Of a DNA stretch of 64,000 bases, positions 26,260 through 46,552 are shown in pieces. The stretch is from Eleginops maclovinus (taxonomy: Eukaryota; Chordata; Actinopteri; Perciformes; Eleginopidae), in the NCBI RefSeq assembly GCF_036324505.1, contig NC_086365.1:9381155-9445154 (forward strand), given 5' to 3'. The position numbers were made by a program, and so were the translations under genes. Position 1 is the first letter of the stretch. Every line of letters begins with the position of its first letter. Below the pieces are notes generated by a model. The model was not told where the DNA came from and searched no databases. It was given only the letters and a program-made list of their open reading frames with translations.

Positions 26260-26671
26260 TTATCAGAGCAGAACACTGCATTATTCATCCTGCTCACTGG
26301 GGGGAGAAAGCGGGAGGATTGATGCAGGGAGAGAAGGTAGAAAAAAGTAGGTGAGGGAGGAAAGTGGGACAAATGAAAAGCAGAAAAAGGAAGAGAATAA
26401 GTAAGGATAGAAAAGGAAGGGTTGAAAGAAAAGAAGGATAGAGGAGGAAGGAAACTGAAGTGGAGGAGCACGACACAAGCAGGTTCATTGGAATATATTG
26501 ATTTTACTACAAAATGTCACCGATAGAAATGATGGGAGTCAAATTTTCTAATTTGAATTATATTTAAACTTGTCTGAATAGGTATTTATATTGGAGATTT
26601 GGAAAGTCTTGCTGACAATGTGCCTAAAATATACATCAATTTGAATCTATCCTGGTTTCATCACCTGCTTG

Positions 26672-26765
26672 AGTCTTAAACCCCTGAAATGAATCAGTGT
26701 GTCCATAAACTCTGACATGAGTCAGTGTTATGAGTGCTAAAAACCTGGCATGAGTCAGCATTATG
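26672..26765 (+). repeat. Short tandem repeat carrying TGAGTCA motifs
   Basis: Three imperfect units of about 35 bp with AATGAATCAGTGTG, ACATGAGTCAGTGTTATGA and GCATGAGTCAGCATTATGA. Two contain the AP-1/NF-E2 core TGAGTCA, the second as TGAGTCAGCA (MARE-like). Another TGAGTCA is at 26898-26904. Confidence 0.5.
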
Positions 26766-27024
26766 ACAAGTTGGTACAGAAATAATTAGGTGTGATAGGT
26801 GAGACAGTTGTCTTACAGCTGTAAACAAGCCCAGTGAATATTCACATCATCTGAAAGCATGTTAAATTATTCATTTGGTGCAAAGACACTTTCAGTGTGA
26901 GTCAGGCCTTAAGTCATCACAAATGGTTTGCCAATTGGTATGGTGACACATATGTGTTCTTTTAATATTGTGCAACAGCGTGACATAAGGGAAAGGCAAT
27001 ATATCATTCCAAACAAGTGTGAGT

Positions 27025-27105
27025 GACTTATCATTACCCTTGAGCAAGGCACTAAACTTCACACAGCTCCAAATGGCTACTGGCTGTGTGTGTGTCTGTG
27101 TGTAT
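27025..27105 (+). repeat. SINE/MITE-type fish repeat fragment
   Basis: CTTGAGCAAGGCACTAAAC followed by CAGCTCCAAATGGCTACTGG and a TG-rich tail matches the body of a widespread fish short interspersed repeat. The head is missing. Confidence 0.5.
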
Positions 27106-27202
27106 ATACAGTATGTGTGTGTTTGCATGTCTTATTAAATTAAAATAACCTTTATTGACACAGGGAAGGTTTGCTCAGCACCAATGTTGCTTTGACAACG
27201 CC

Positions 27203-27247
27203 CACACACAAATACACACAAACACACACACACACACACACACACAC
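27203..27247 (+). repeat. (AC)n microsatellite, interrupted
   Basis: AC units with two AAT/AAAC interruptions near the left end. Confidence 0.93.
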
Positions 27248-28523
27248 TGTTCACAAATGGTGAACCAGCTGTAAAAACACGATAATAGTTCATTCAAAAA
27301 TATTAACCATAATGTGGCCTGTAATGAACACAGGGCATTGTGTGTGTATGACTCATTTTTGGTCCAATTAAACTATTATACAAATGAATACTGCACTCTG
27401 TCTGGTTCCTGCCTTTGAGTAAAGTGTAATGACCGTACAAAAACCCCAAAACATTAAGAACCATTGAGAGTTTTCTCTAAATAAATATGTCCATCCATAC
27501 CCTAGGTGCTACTTAAAGTGTTCAATTCCTTACGAAGGCCTGCAGTTGGGAAAAAGAACCTATTATTAGGCATTTTTAAATTTAACATGGGAAATGTTTT
27601 ACTCCTACATGCCTGTTAAGCCTTCAAATCCACCAACCAAGACCTTGAATGGGTTTGAAAAGTTGATGTATTTAAAGTTCAAGTGAGTGATTTGAAAGGA
27701 GCTTAGAGGAATATAAATACAAACTAAACGTAAATGTAAACAAAACTCTGACAAACGGAGCTCACACAGATAAATCACTCACAAGGTTTATTTTTTAATG
27801 TAATAAGTTAACTTCGGATTTCTCTTGGCCAAAGAATGTAATGTAATCACAGCTCAAGGAGCTATAATTTATTTTCTCGCCAATGTTTTCCTTCTGTTCT
27901 GCTCTCTTGTTGCTTTAATAAGCAGCTTCAAGACCGTCCGTCAACGCTCTCACTCCTCTGGGTGTGCTTGTGTGCTTTATTTGTGATTTATTCGGGTTCA
28001 GCACGGGACGTGTGCCCAACACTTGCTCGAAATACATGCAATGCAAGGTAAATATAGAAGATAAAAATGTGCATTGTCTGAAAATGACCCATAAATGTCT
28101 AAATGCGGATACAACTTTTGAAGTTTCAGATATGATAGAAATGAAGTTATATAACATAGAAAAGAATAATCAACATTCACACCAGAATGTGAAGAGGTTA
28201 CAATCTTGATGTGAAGTCAAAGACGTTAAACAAAACCCTAACCCTAAAACTTAGTTTCAAACAAATATACTAAACTAATGCAAGATAATATAAACATAGA
28301 TCTATAGTAGTTTTTAATTAATTACTCCCTGTATGAGCATGGAGCCATTAGTAGAGGTTAATGTTGACTTGAAAATGCATTGCTTTCATTACAGAAAGAC
28401 ACTCCTTGGTCAGCCTGCTTTGCTCCATAACTTTGTGGTCTACTTAATTTTCCATAGAATTTCTGAACACCTACAAGGGAACATACTGTATATCACAAAG
28501 CCAGGAGCATGTATAAACAGTCC

Positions 28524-28631
28524 TTCAATCCATATTGGGGGTCGAGTCGTTAGTTTGTTTAGTATCTGGCCGTGTAATGAGCGGGATAATGTGCACCATT
28601 CAAGCTGATCAGCCAGTCTGGTGTTCTTTTC
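28524..28631 (+). repeat. 108-bp exact repeat, copy 2
   Basis: It is identical to 22783-22890 but sits in unrelated sequence 5.7 kb away, so the borders of the shared block are sharp. This marks it as a discrete mobile or copied unit. Confidence 0.85.
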
Positions 28632-31600
28632 TTTAGAGCCTGTTATCTTTAAATAGCAACCAGACTTTCCATTGCAACTTGTATACCACAATCAAATATA
28701 AAGTACTTTCCATAAAACACTTGTCACTGGGGTTTCAGGAATTCCCATAATTGTAACAGATTTTATTCAATTATCGTATGATGTTCAGTTTGTTCTTATT
28801 GGGACAGGGTTCTCATCGAGTTACCGCTGAAAGCTTACAATAACCCTGTCACTTGCATCTAATTACAAATGTGTTTACTCTTTGTGTGTTTGAGAAGTCT
28901 CTGGGGATTCACGTATGTATGTAACAGATCTGTTAGGACTTATAGGAATCGAGCTGCTGTGAAAAACCTGTGTTGTTATTGAATTCAAACCATTCCTATT
29001 TAGCATAGCCGTTTGTGCTCTGACAGAGGACAGTAACATTCAAGTGGAGAGAGAAATGAAGTGATGATACCTACCTCCACTAAGGTCAGCACTGTCATGG
29101 CGCTCTGCTATCATTGGCGGATTAACGTCGGCCCGACAAGATAAGGCACTTATAATATCCATTCAATTTGAAAAATTCAAAGGAAAACCGTGTTGTTTCA
29201 AAAGCTGCTGTGACCTTTACCCTAGTTCAGGACTAAAAAAATGACATTGATTAAAGCGTCGGACCTTTTCGAAGCAGGCTGTGTAGGTCATAGTGTGAAC
29301 AAATGTACTAAACACTATCGTAAATCCAAAATGATAATGCTTTGACATTGGCCAAATGGTTATTGACTGTGTAGTTAAGGTTATAGTGTGATTTACTGAC
29401 CTGTTATTGCAGATTGCAGTCCTATAATACTTGGGGGGTATACCTGTACTAAGAAGCAAGTACAACAAAGCCTAGGTTACTTTGACCAAGTCTTCTAAGA
29501 ATACAAAAAGAAATCACAACATAAGCCAACCTGTTACTTCAAATTAGAGATGAATACTGGAAGAAATGTACTAACCGTGTAATTTCAATTAACCACTGGA
29601 TGCAATCTGTGCCTGCCGTTTGTTTCTAATTTGACCACTGTGCATTCTGCAGCTCTTCATTTTTAAACTTGATGCAGCAGATTTAAACCATAGGTGTTTA
29701 AAAGTGAAATTTAGGTCGCACTGTCGCCGTTAGGATACGGTGAACTACAAGTGCTTAATTCCTGAGCCTTAACAGATCTGTTACATATAGATTCAAATCA
29801 TCCAAGACTCGAAGAGTAAACCCCTGCTAATCATAGCAGAGACCTGTGGTCAAATCCCCTCATCTCAGTTTCAATTAGCTGTAAGTAACAGGGTTATTGT
29901 TGGCTTTCATCAAGAACCTCATGAGGGACCTGGTTTCTGTAAGTGGGATGGGGGATTTTAACCTGGTAAACAAAGCAGGGGTTCTGATGGGGAAACCAAA
30001 TGTATTGGTTTCTGATGATAGTGTTAAATAGACGTAGCTCATCTGAGAGAAACCTGACTGATCACCAATGATTATGGGTGGCTTTTGGCAGTATTTTGAA
30101 GCACCAGGATGTGTGATATGATCTGTATAAGCAAGATTAGTGAAGTAAAAGCTTGGGATACCATGGCCTTTTCACAGCCCTTGTGTAAGTTGTCTTTGGA
30201 CATCTTGAAATGTTTGAGTAAAGAAAAGACATGTTGTCGTCCAAGAGGCTTTATTTTTTCAAGAATTATTCACTGAGCTCTGAAATCACAAAGATGCTGT
30301 GGGAGGGAATAACAAGATAACACAATTAGAAGATCTGGATTTATTTAAGTGGTTGTATCTCTTATTGAGATGAACTCTTGTCAAAACACATTCAGAGTTC
30401 ATCAATGGCTGGGATGTTTGGCTTCAGTCTTATTGTTATTTTTAAGAGCCAAGAAGACATTTGTTCACGTGTGTAGGTGTTTATGTATTGGCTCTTTGGA
30501 GAAATGGTAGATGCTCCATGTCATTCTGCATCTGCCACCAATTTAATACAGCCAAATAGAAACCAATGGTTTAAGATGGATACATATCCATCTGTTGAGG
30601 TGTTTTGGAATCTGGATGTGTTGCTTTGACTACAAGTTTTGCTGCTTAGAATAAACTTTGGTTGTTATGATAAACTCACCTAGAAAAGATGCTGTCTCTG
30701 TCTTTGTCCCAACAAGTCTTCCACACTCAACAGTAATCTCTCAAGTCCACAGACAGACAACAACCATGCTTGTAACTGATTTTTGGTCAGACCTTCAGTA
30801 TAGCAGTAACACATGTCTGTTCCCTGGAGCACCATTTATCTTTCTTTTTCCAACCACAATTTCTCGTAAGTGTTGGAAAAGATGATGTACGGGTTACCAA
30901 TTGTACTTGTTAAGGTTAGGGGAAGATGGCTGATTAGGTCTGCCTATAGGCTACCTACCTACATTGGCCCCTAGAGGGCATTATCATTTGTACATCAACA
31001 TACAGTATGACATTTTGGGGAACTCCTCCATTGAGAAAAAAATGATATGGATGGTAGTGTTTTTGTTTTTGATGGTGTTGTTTTCTTTCCCTTCTAGAAA
31101 GTGACACTTTCCGAGCACAGCAGTTGTTGCATGCCTCCCACAATGAAAACATCGGTTTGCAAGTAGTCGCAAACACTATCCAAATATAAATGGCAGAACC
31201 GACAGAAGCAAGCCAAGCATCCATGAACGAATCACTCAGCGTAACACAACACGGCCAAGAGATGGTTTACTTTAAATGACAAATCTCTACTCCTTTTTTT
31301 TAGGAATGACTTACCCCCCACCCTCTTCTACCCTTACTGAATTCTTCTGTATGTGTGTGGGTGTGTGTGTGACAGTGATCCGTGGCCTGAAGCCGAATAG
31401 GGGGCGGGAGGTGGAAAAAAAACGGGGAGGAAAGAGAAAAGATACATTGACAGAAAAACATTGGGCATGGGGAGAAGAAGAGGAGTTGGGAAAAGGGAAA
31501 GGGGAGCAAGGAATACAGGTAAGAAGAGAAGGAAAGAGTGAGAATGAAAGGAAAAGGAAGACAGCTTTTACTACTGTCTGGATCACATTTCTGCTCAGTT

Positions 31601-32015
31601 TCATGGGTCATCGCTTAGATTACATACAGGGAATACACACACTGACACAGGAAACGGTATTCATTTGCACAAAAAAGTCCCCTAAGAAGATTTGGGTATA
31701 ATCTTTTATTTAATTTTCCTTCAAGGCGTTTTTGGACAGTTTAGCCTTTATGAGAGATGGATTTGGAAGGTGAAGACCCCGATACATGGGCCGCCAGCTC
31801 TAAAAAGTGAGCTATGCGACGGCTCGTCTTTTATTTTTTAAAGTTGAAAAAAAAACCTAGATGGACTGACTGCAGTTTATTTTTAAAGGAAGAAGTGAGG
31901 CAAACATATACAACATTACATAGCTGCTCGATACATGTTTTCCTAGCGAGAAGTTTGTTAATTTTCCTTCAGGGCCTCACAGTTCTTCCGCTCAGTCTCA
32001 TATTTACACTCCTTC

Positions 32016-32155
<140 letters not shown>

Positions 32156-32513
32156 CGCATAGCGCCTTTATGTTTTGCTTACACCCACATGCTCTCGCTT
32201 ACATGCGTAACATTTAATCTGTGAGGAAGAACGCACTCTTGTTTACACACAACAGTGTGAGAGCACATCACTCTGCTGTTGTTTGTCCTGTATATTGACC
32301 AGATACACAAATAGTGAAAAACAAAGCTTTCAACACACTCTGATAAACACACATAAATCAAGTGTTTTGTGAAAGCAAACGGACAAATGCATCCTTGGGC
32401 ACAAAATCATATGGTAGTGTGAGAGGGTTGCAGGGGTTTGCATGTTTGTGTCTATCCATGTGTCTCCTCTTTCTATTTAACACACTGCACACAAAGTCAA
32501 AGAATTCTGTTTA

Positions 32514-36641
<4,128 letters not shown>

Positions 36642-36728
<87 letters not shown>
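36642..36728 (+). repeat. (CT)n microsatellite
   Basis: About 87 bp of pure CT repeat. The Ser-Leu frames across it are artefacts. Confidence 0.97.
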
Positions 36729-36731
<3 letters not shown>

Positions 36732-36933
36732 AATCGGGAGAAGCTGATACTTTGATCACAGACACTACGGTATACTGTGTATGTATGTGGTGCTGGCTGT
36801 TTCCAGTGACCTTCTCTGTTGCACTAGAAATCCACAGATTGGACACCTGGATTTGTAAAGCGTAGTGTAGAGTGAAATCTAGTCTTACTATATGCAGTGT
36901 GGTGGAAACCTCTGAAGCGATGGAGACGAAACA

Positions 36934-37075
36934 GAGAGACGCTGGAGAGCAGGAACTTGATGGCAAAACACTGTTGGGTTTATTCAGAGTTACGGCCCGG
37001 AGAATTGACAAGACATTTACTGTAGAGGCACGAGTTGCCACAGCGGTTGCCAAACCAATTCTGAAGATCTCGACA
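36934..37075 (+). repeat. Dispersed repeat, copy B (paired with 5973-6108)
   Basis: It contains AGGAACTTGATGGCAAAA, GGTTTATTCAGAGTT, GAGAATTGACAAGACATTTA and CCAATTCTGAAGATC in the same order as copy A. The unit may continue rightward to about 37440. It is an old transposable-element relic, possibly an LTR end. Confidence 0.55.
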
Positions 37076-39334
<2,259 letters not shown>

Positions 39335-39754
39335 GTGAGACCAGCTCTGCAGAGACAGAACCAATTGTAAGAGGTCAACTTGGGGCCAGTCTGCCTCATG
39401 GAACTATTTGTTGTTGTTGTTCGATTAGAGTTAATAATCTATGCCGGGATGTTTACAGTACCAAGATTTTTTTTTCTGACTGGCTGCTAAAGGTTTTGCC
39501 TGTGATGAAAAAGATCAGATCCAAATCTGGTGTAGTTTGGTTGTTGTTTCAGACTTTGTCTCTCATCCTGGAAGTGGCTCCATGTTTTCTGTTCCACGTG
39601 GAACGGCGAGCCATACTGAAGACTTTATGGGCAACAGCTTTGTAAACTGAAACAGCATTTAGTTTCTGAGCGTGACTCCTCGATTTCACGTTCAGATTTT
39701 GTAATGCTTTCCCTCACACTTAAATAATGCTTTGCTTCTCTTCATACTGCATGC

Positions 39755-39975
39755 TTGGAGTCAGACATATTGTTTCTTGACCTCAGACATACGGCTTATC
39801 GCACTTTATTGTTGCTTGTACGCCAATATATTGTTGCCTCTCCTTGTAATCTTATATATTGTTTCTACACCTCAGAAAACGTATTTAGCGCAATCTGAGG
39901 TTGCTTGTACTATATTGTTGCCTGCATTCAGATATATTGTTGCTTAAACTCTGATGTATTGTTGCTTGCAACCTT
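39755..39975 (+). repeat. Degenerate minisatellite, ATATTGTTGCTTG unit
   Basis: About seven irregular copies of a unit near 25-30 bp with the core ATATTGTTGCTTG, often preceded by CAGA or CTC. Examples lie near 39767, 39807, 39827, 39857, 39913, 39933 and 39957. Confidence 0.6.
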
Positions 39976-40118
39976 TTTCTGTGCTCCTGCGTCAGACTTA
40001 CCTCAACCTCAGGCTGCTTCTCTGTGAATCAAACATCTTCTCTCTGATCTTATTTTCTCTTCTTCTCTATTTTTGCACAATACCCCTCTCAAAGTTTCCT
40101 AAGTGACACAGTTGGTGT

Positions 40119-40343
<225 letters not shown>

Positions 40344-40945
40344 TATAAATTGACACTAGCAGCACATTTATACAAATTGTGCAAAATAACCGTTGTGCAA
40401 ATTGTTGTGGGTTATGGAGGAGTAGACACTTTACAAGCAATAGGGCATTGAGTTCTCTGTCAGCCAGAGGTGATTTGTTGTACAGGGTTATGGTTGTTGG
40501 TAGGAATGTTTTCCTGTAAATCATCCCAGCTTAAATTTTGATGCATAATAATTATGTTTAATTGCAGCATTCTTATCTGAAGTACCTGCACCACAAACTG
40601 TTAATGCAGCTCATAGTTATACATGTGTTTAACTGTTATTTCATTGCTTACCTGAAAATGCCCTGCCCTGGGGGATTGCTCAGCAGATTTTGTTGCTGAT
40701 GATTGGACCGGTTGCTGCTTTCTGCTTACATAATATACTTGGTCCTGCATCAAGGCTTTGCCCAAGCTGCTCCTGGAGCTGAACTAATGAAAAACAGACA
40801 TTTCTCATAATAAACATACTGGCATCCTAAACCTTTACCACCGTGTGTCCGTCTTTCTGCTGTTTTAATCCTGTTAAAATGACACACCCATACAAAGTAA
40901 AGCTTCCATGAAATGACTGATGGTAAGAGAGATCTCAAAACATGA
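40344..40945. other. Non-coding sequence, nothing recognised
   Basis: No gene, repeat or regulatory element recognised. Confidence 0.5.
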
Positions 40946-41089
40946 ACACAAGTCAAGACATTGGTTGATAAAATCTCAGCATACTTTCAAACTGAAGCTT
41001 CAAAGCTCAATATTGAAAAAGTATCCTCCGAGGCATTGAACGAATACAAGAACAATTACCAGGACATCACCAAGCTGAAGAATGAACAG

Positions 41090-43135
<2,046 letters not shown>

Positions 43136-43476
43136 CCTCAGCGCAGCGTCTCAGGATCAATTACTGAATTAGCATCCCAGACTGGAGTGCCAGGAACTGA
43201 AAAAGGGAGAGTAATTTTTTTTTATCATTCTCTCTTGCCCCTCCATTATTGTTTCCCTCGTGACTTCCCTTTCCATCATCTGTCTAGCAGCGCAGCCCTC
43301 CTATTTGATAAATGTTGTGGAAATAGATACCATTCCATGCATTGTTTTCATCCTAACAACATTCAGGAATTCAACTGAATTATAACAAAATCTGCATTTT
43401 CACCAAATCCATGTTCTGTCTTTTCTTTTTTGCAGGGATGCAGGAAATGTTGAATTGCTTACATACTTATTACACA

Positions 43477-43479
<3 letters not shown>

Positions 43480-43573
<94 letters not shown>
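43480..43573 (+). repeat. (AC)n microsatellite
   Basis: An AC run of about 94 bp, facing the (TG)n at 43666 across about 92 bp. Confidence 0.97.
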
Positions 43574-43575
<2 letters not shown>

Positions 43576-43664
43576 GTAACCAGAGCCATGTGATTTTTGT
43601 AAGTAACATGATCCTATTCCTTTTTAATCTAATGTATTGTATAATGCCCCTATAGAAGATAGAG

Positions 43665-43795
<131 letters not shown>

Positions 43796-44990
43796 CAGAA
43801 AGGTTTTGTTGCTTGATGCTCCGTGATATACATCATAGGGAAAGTGTTTTAGCCGAGGTGGTGCAAGGCTTTGCCGCCCGGGGCTGCATGATGTCAGGGG
43901 GGAGTTGTGTGAACTACCTCATTTACATTTTACTAGCTCAGTATCTCTGTGTGGTATCAGGGATAATATGAATAGATGAGCATGTGTGTCATTGTGTTAT
44001 TTTACATCAAGTGTGCTTTTTAGTGATTCAATTTTCTTGATTTAAAATATTGCCTTGGGTTCAGTATATTCACCCAACTTCAGATAGCACGGGTTCAGTA
44101 TTTAAGAACACACACACACGGCCATGTGTAAGAGCGGTATGCTGAAAGCAATTCAGTTGACGAGGCAGCAAAGAGGCCAAGTTTTGACAAGTCTCTCTCC
44201 GTCCCACTCTTTCACTGTGCACATCCATCTCGTCTCTGTCATCTCCACCTCTATTTTCAGACGCCGCTCTCCTCTCATCTCCTCTCGTCCCAGACATGTC
44301 GCCAGCATTTATTTTTTTTCCCAGGGAGGACACAACATAAATTATTTCCACTGTCCTGTCCTGTATGAAGAGGGAGGATTCAGGACAGCAGAGGCACGTC
44401 CCGTTAAGTCATTTCAGAACAAATCACTTTTTTGCAACATATCACCATTGACATTTAGTGGGAAATGAGAAAACTTACCCAAAGGTCTGAGCTTTTATTT
44501 TTATTACAGAACATCTAGCTACCTCCTAACATTTAGAATGGGTGCACCAAAGCTTGCTCTAGAAATATTCACTGATAGAGTGATTGAAGGGAAGTTTGTG
44601 CAGCATGAAGAATGGAGAGCATGAAGGATTAGGCGGAGAAAAAGATAATAGAAGGTGAAGTGTCGGAGTGGGTGGTCGATGGGTTGGTAATGGATAGACG
44701 GTGAAAAAGCAAGTGGTTAAAGCTTCCACTGTTTTCTGATATTGCCTTCATTGATTTTTCATCAGCTTTACTCTTTGTAAAAATCTGTTTCTAGTCTCCT
44801 GAGTTTTTGTTCTTCACACAAAATGTTTCCTCGATTTTTCTTGTAGAACCGTGAAAGACTTTTCATTAGATGTAGTGTGTTTACATGCTTGCAAAGCCAA
44901 GTGTCTCCGCAGGCCTTTGGATGAAAGACAGAGGAGAAATGTCGCTGATGGACAACAGCATAAAAACCGTGGATTTAATCTATACAACAT

Positions 44991-45064
44991 CTACCCGTCT
45001 GCATCTACAGTTCTTTTGTTGTTGCTGTCATAAAAATGAGAGAACTGTAGATGCAGGCGGTTGG
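44991..45064 (+). ncRNA. Candidate pre-miRNA-like hairpin
   Basis: Positions 44991-45020 pair with 45035-45064 in a stem of about 30 bp with one mismatch (44994/45061) and a 14-nt loop. The core arm GTCTGCATCTACAGTTCT pairs with AGAACTGTAGATGCAGGC. Five positions are G-U pairs if the plus strand is transcribed and would be A-C mismatches on the minus strand. The size and form fit a microRNA precursor, but a MITE relic would look the same. No known family was recognised. Confidence 0.35.
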
Positions 45065-46400
45065 TAAGACAGGTCGGGGCTTGTACAACTTAATTTTCAT
45101 TCATACTTTTGTGGAAAAAACTGTCATTCACTTGTCTTTAGAATCGTAAAATGACACCCAAACAAGGAAAGAAACCTGTTCTTGACCCCATCACAGGAAA
45201 GAATTTATAATCTGCTTTTCCCAGGAGAGAAATGTTGGTTCACTGATAAGAAGATCTGCAGTTTGACTTCCTACTGTTGACATGTCATCTGGGATCCACA
45301 TCCAAATATTAATGTGACCTGAAACAGCATGACATGTTTTGAGAATACCATCAATAACAGCAATAATCAGAACAGACAAAAAGTCTGTCAAATCTGAAGG
45401 CTTTCTCAGATTTGTTTGTTTCACCCTGCCTCTCGTGAGTAAATCATATTTGACACATGGGAAAACGAGTTACGCGGCTGGGAATAGCTACTGAATTCTT
45501 TCCCATGCAGATGACTGACACTGGGTTTTCCTGCTGTGTTCCTCTGATATGTCTTCAAAAGTGCCAGGGGTTTAAAGTATGGGTGAGTAAATGCAGCATC
45601 ACTACAATAGTATTTGTTTGTAAAAACGTTTCTAGAACTAATGTGTCAGCAACCAGTCATTCTGCTAAGCATATGTCGCCTGCTTTTTACTGGCAAACAG
45701 TCTTTTCAAAGAATTGAGTGCCATCTTCGCAAGAGAGAGATTGGTTTATTTTAGGATAAGATTGTGATTTTGATTAAATTATATCAACGGAAGTGGTTTT
45801 ACTTAAGTGTGAGATTTACGTGACAAAAAAGTAACTTACACTTCTGGATTGACATCAACAGCAATCTGGGTAAAAGTCTTGTGTTTTTGGACCCACCCAT
45901 TTGTCACGCTGCCTATTTTGTGGTTCACAAAGACATGAAAAACATATAAATAGATTTTGTGGGTTATAGACAAGTATTGGTGCATTACTTTGACGTATGG
46001 CTACGAACATTTTATGACAACAGTCTGAAAGAGAGACTGGACACAAAGACTGGAAACACAAGCAAACAGCTAGCCTGGCTTCATAATATGCAACAAAAAC
46101 ACACTATTGTTTCAAACTATTTCTTGCAAGGGTAATAAGATTAATGAGGGCCCGCTGGTCGCTTTTAAGACTCCAGGACAACCAGAAAGTGTCACATTTA
46201 CACTGTTTCCGGTTTTGTTTTAAGCTAAACTAAATTAGAAAACTTTGCATAGCTTCACATTTACAATACAGATAGACAACTTTTGGCAGGAAGAAAGAAA
46301 AAAATGTCCAGATGTCAAATGATTCCTTCAAGTTAGGACGCTAAATGAATATGTTTCCAAAAGAAGCCAGTTAAAGAAATTGGTAAGCTAAGAGAGTAAA

Positions 46401-46530
46401 CGTATCTGAGGTTGGCTGTCTTGTTTACGTATATATAAGTAATATATCATATAATATAATATATATATATAGTATATATATATATATATACTATATATAT
46501 ATGTAAATAAGACAGCCAACCTCAGATACG
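46401..46530 (+). repeat. Long AT-centred palindrome
   Basis: CGTATCTGAGGTTGGCTGTC plus TTGTTTACGTATATATA (46401-46437) pairs with 46494-46530 over 37 positions. The only non-Watson-Crick pairs are two G-T positions (46423/46508 and 46429/46502). The centre is a TA-rich stretch that can pair in several registers (ATATATAG with CTATATAT). It could extrude as a cruciform or, if transcribed, form a long hairpin. Confidence 0.85.
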
Positions 46531-46552
46531 TGGTAAAGTAGTGGTAAAGTAG
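46531..46552 (+). repeat. 11-bp tandem duplication
   Basis: TGGTAAAGTAG occurs twice in tandem immediately right of the palindrome. Confidence 0.85.

Larger units (their letters stand above)
25616..31990. other. Non-coding sequence, no gene recognised
   Basis: Short chance frames only. Inside are (GAT)n at 26239-26259, purine-rich sequence at 26280-26465, an AP-1-like motif cluster at 26672-26904, a SINE-like fragment at 27025-27105, (AC)n at 27203-27247 and a telomere-like CCCTAACCCTAA at about 28235. A purine-rich stretch lies at 31395-31560. Confidence 0.55.

Noticed and set aside
30960..30980. CTCF-like CCCCTAGAGGGCA
   Set aside because: The core match is partial, and a single weak motif is not evidence of binding.
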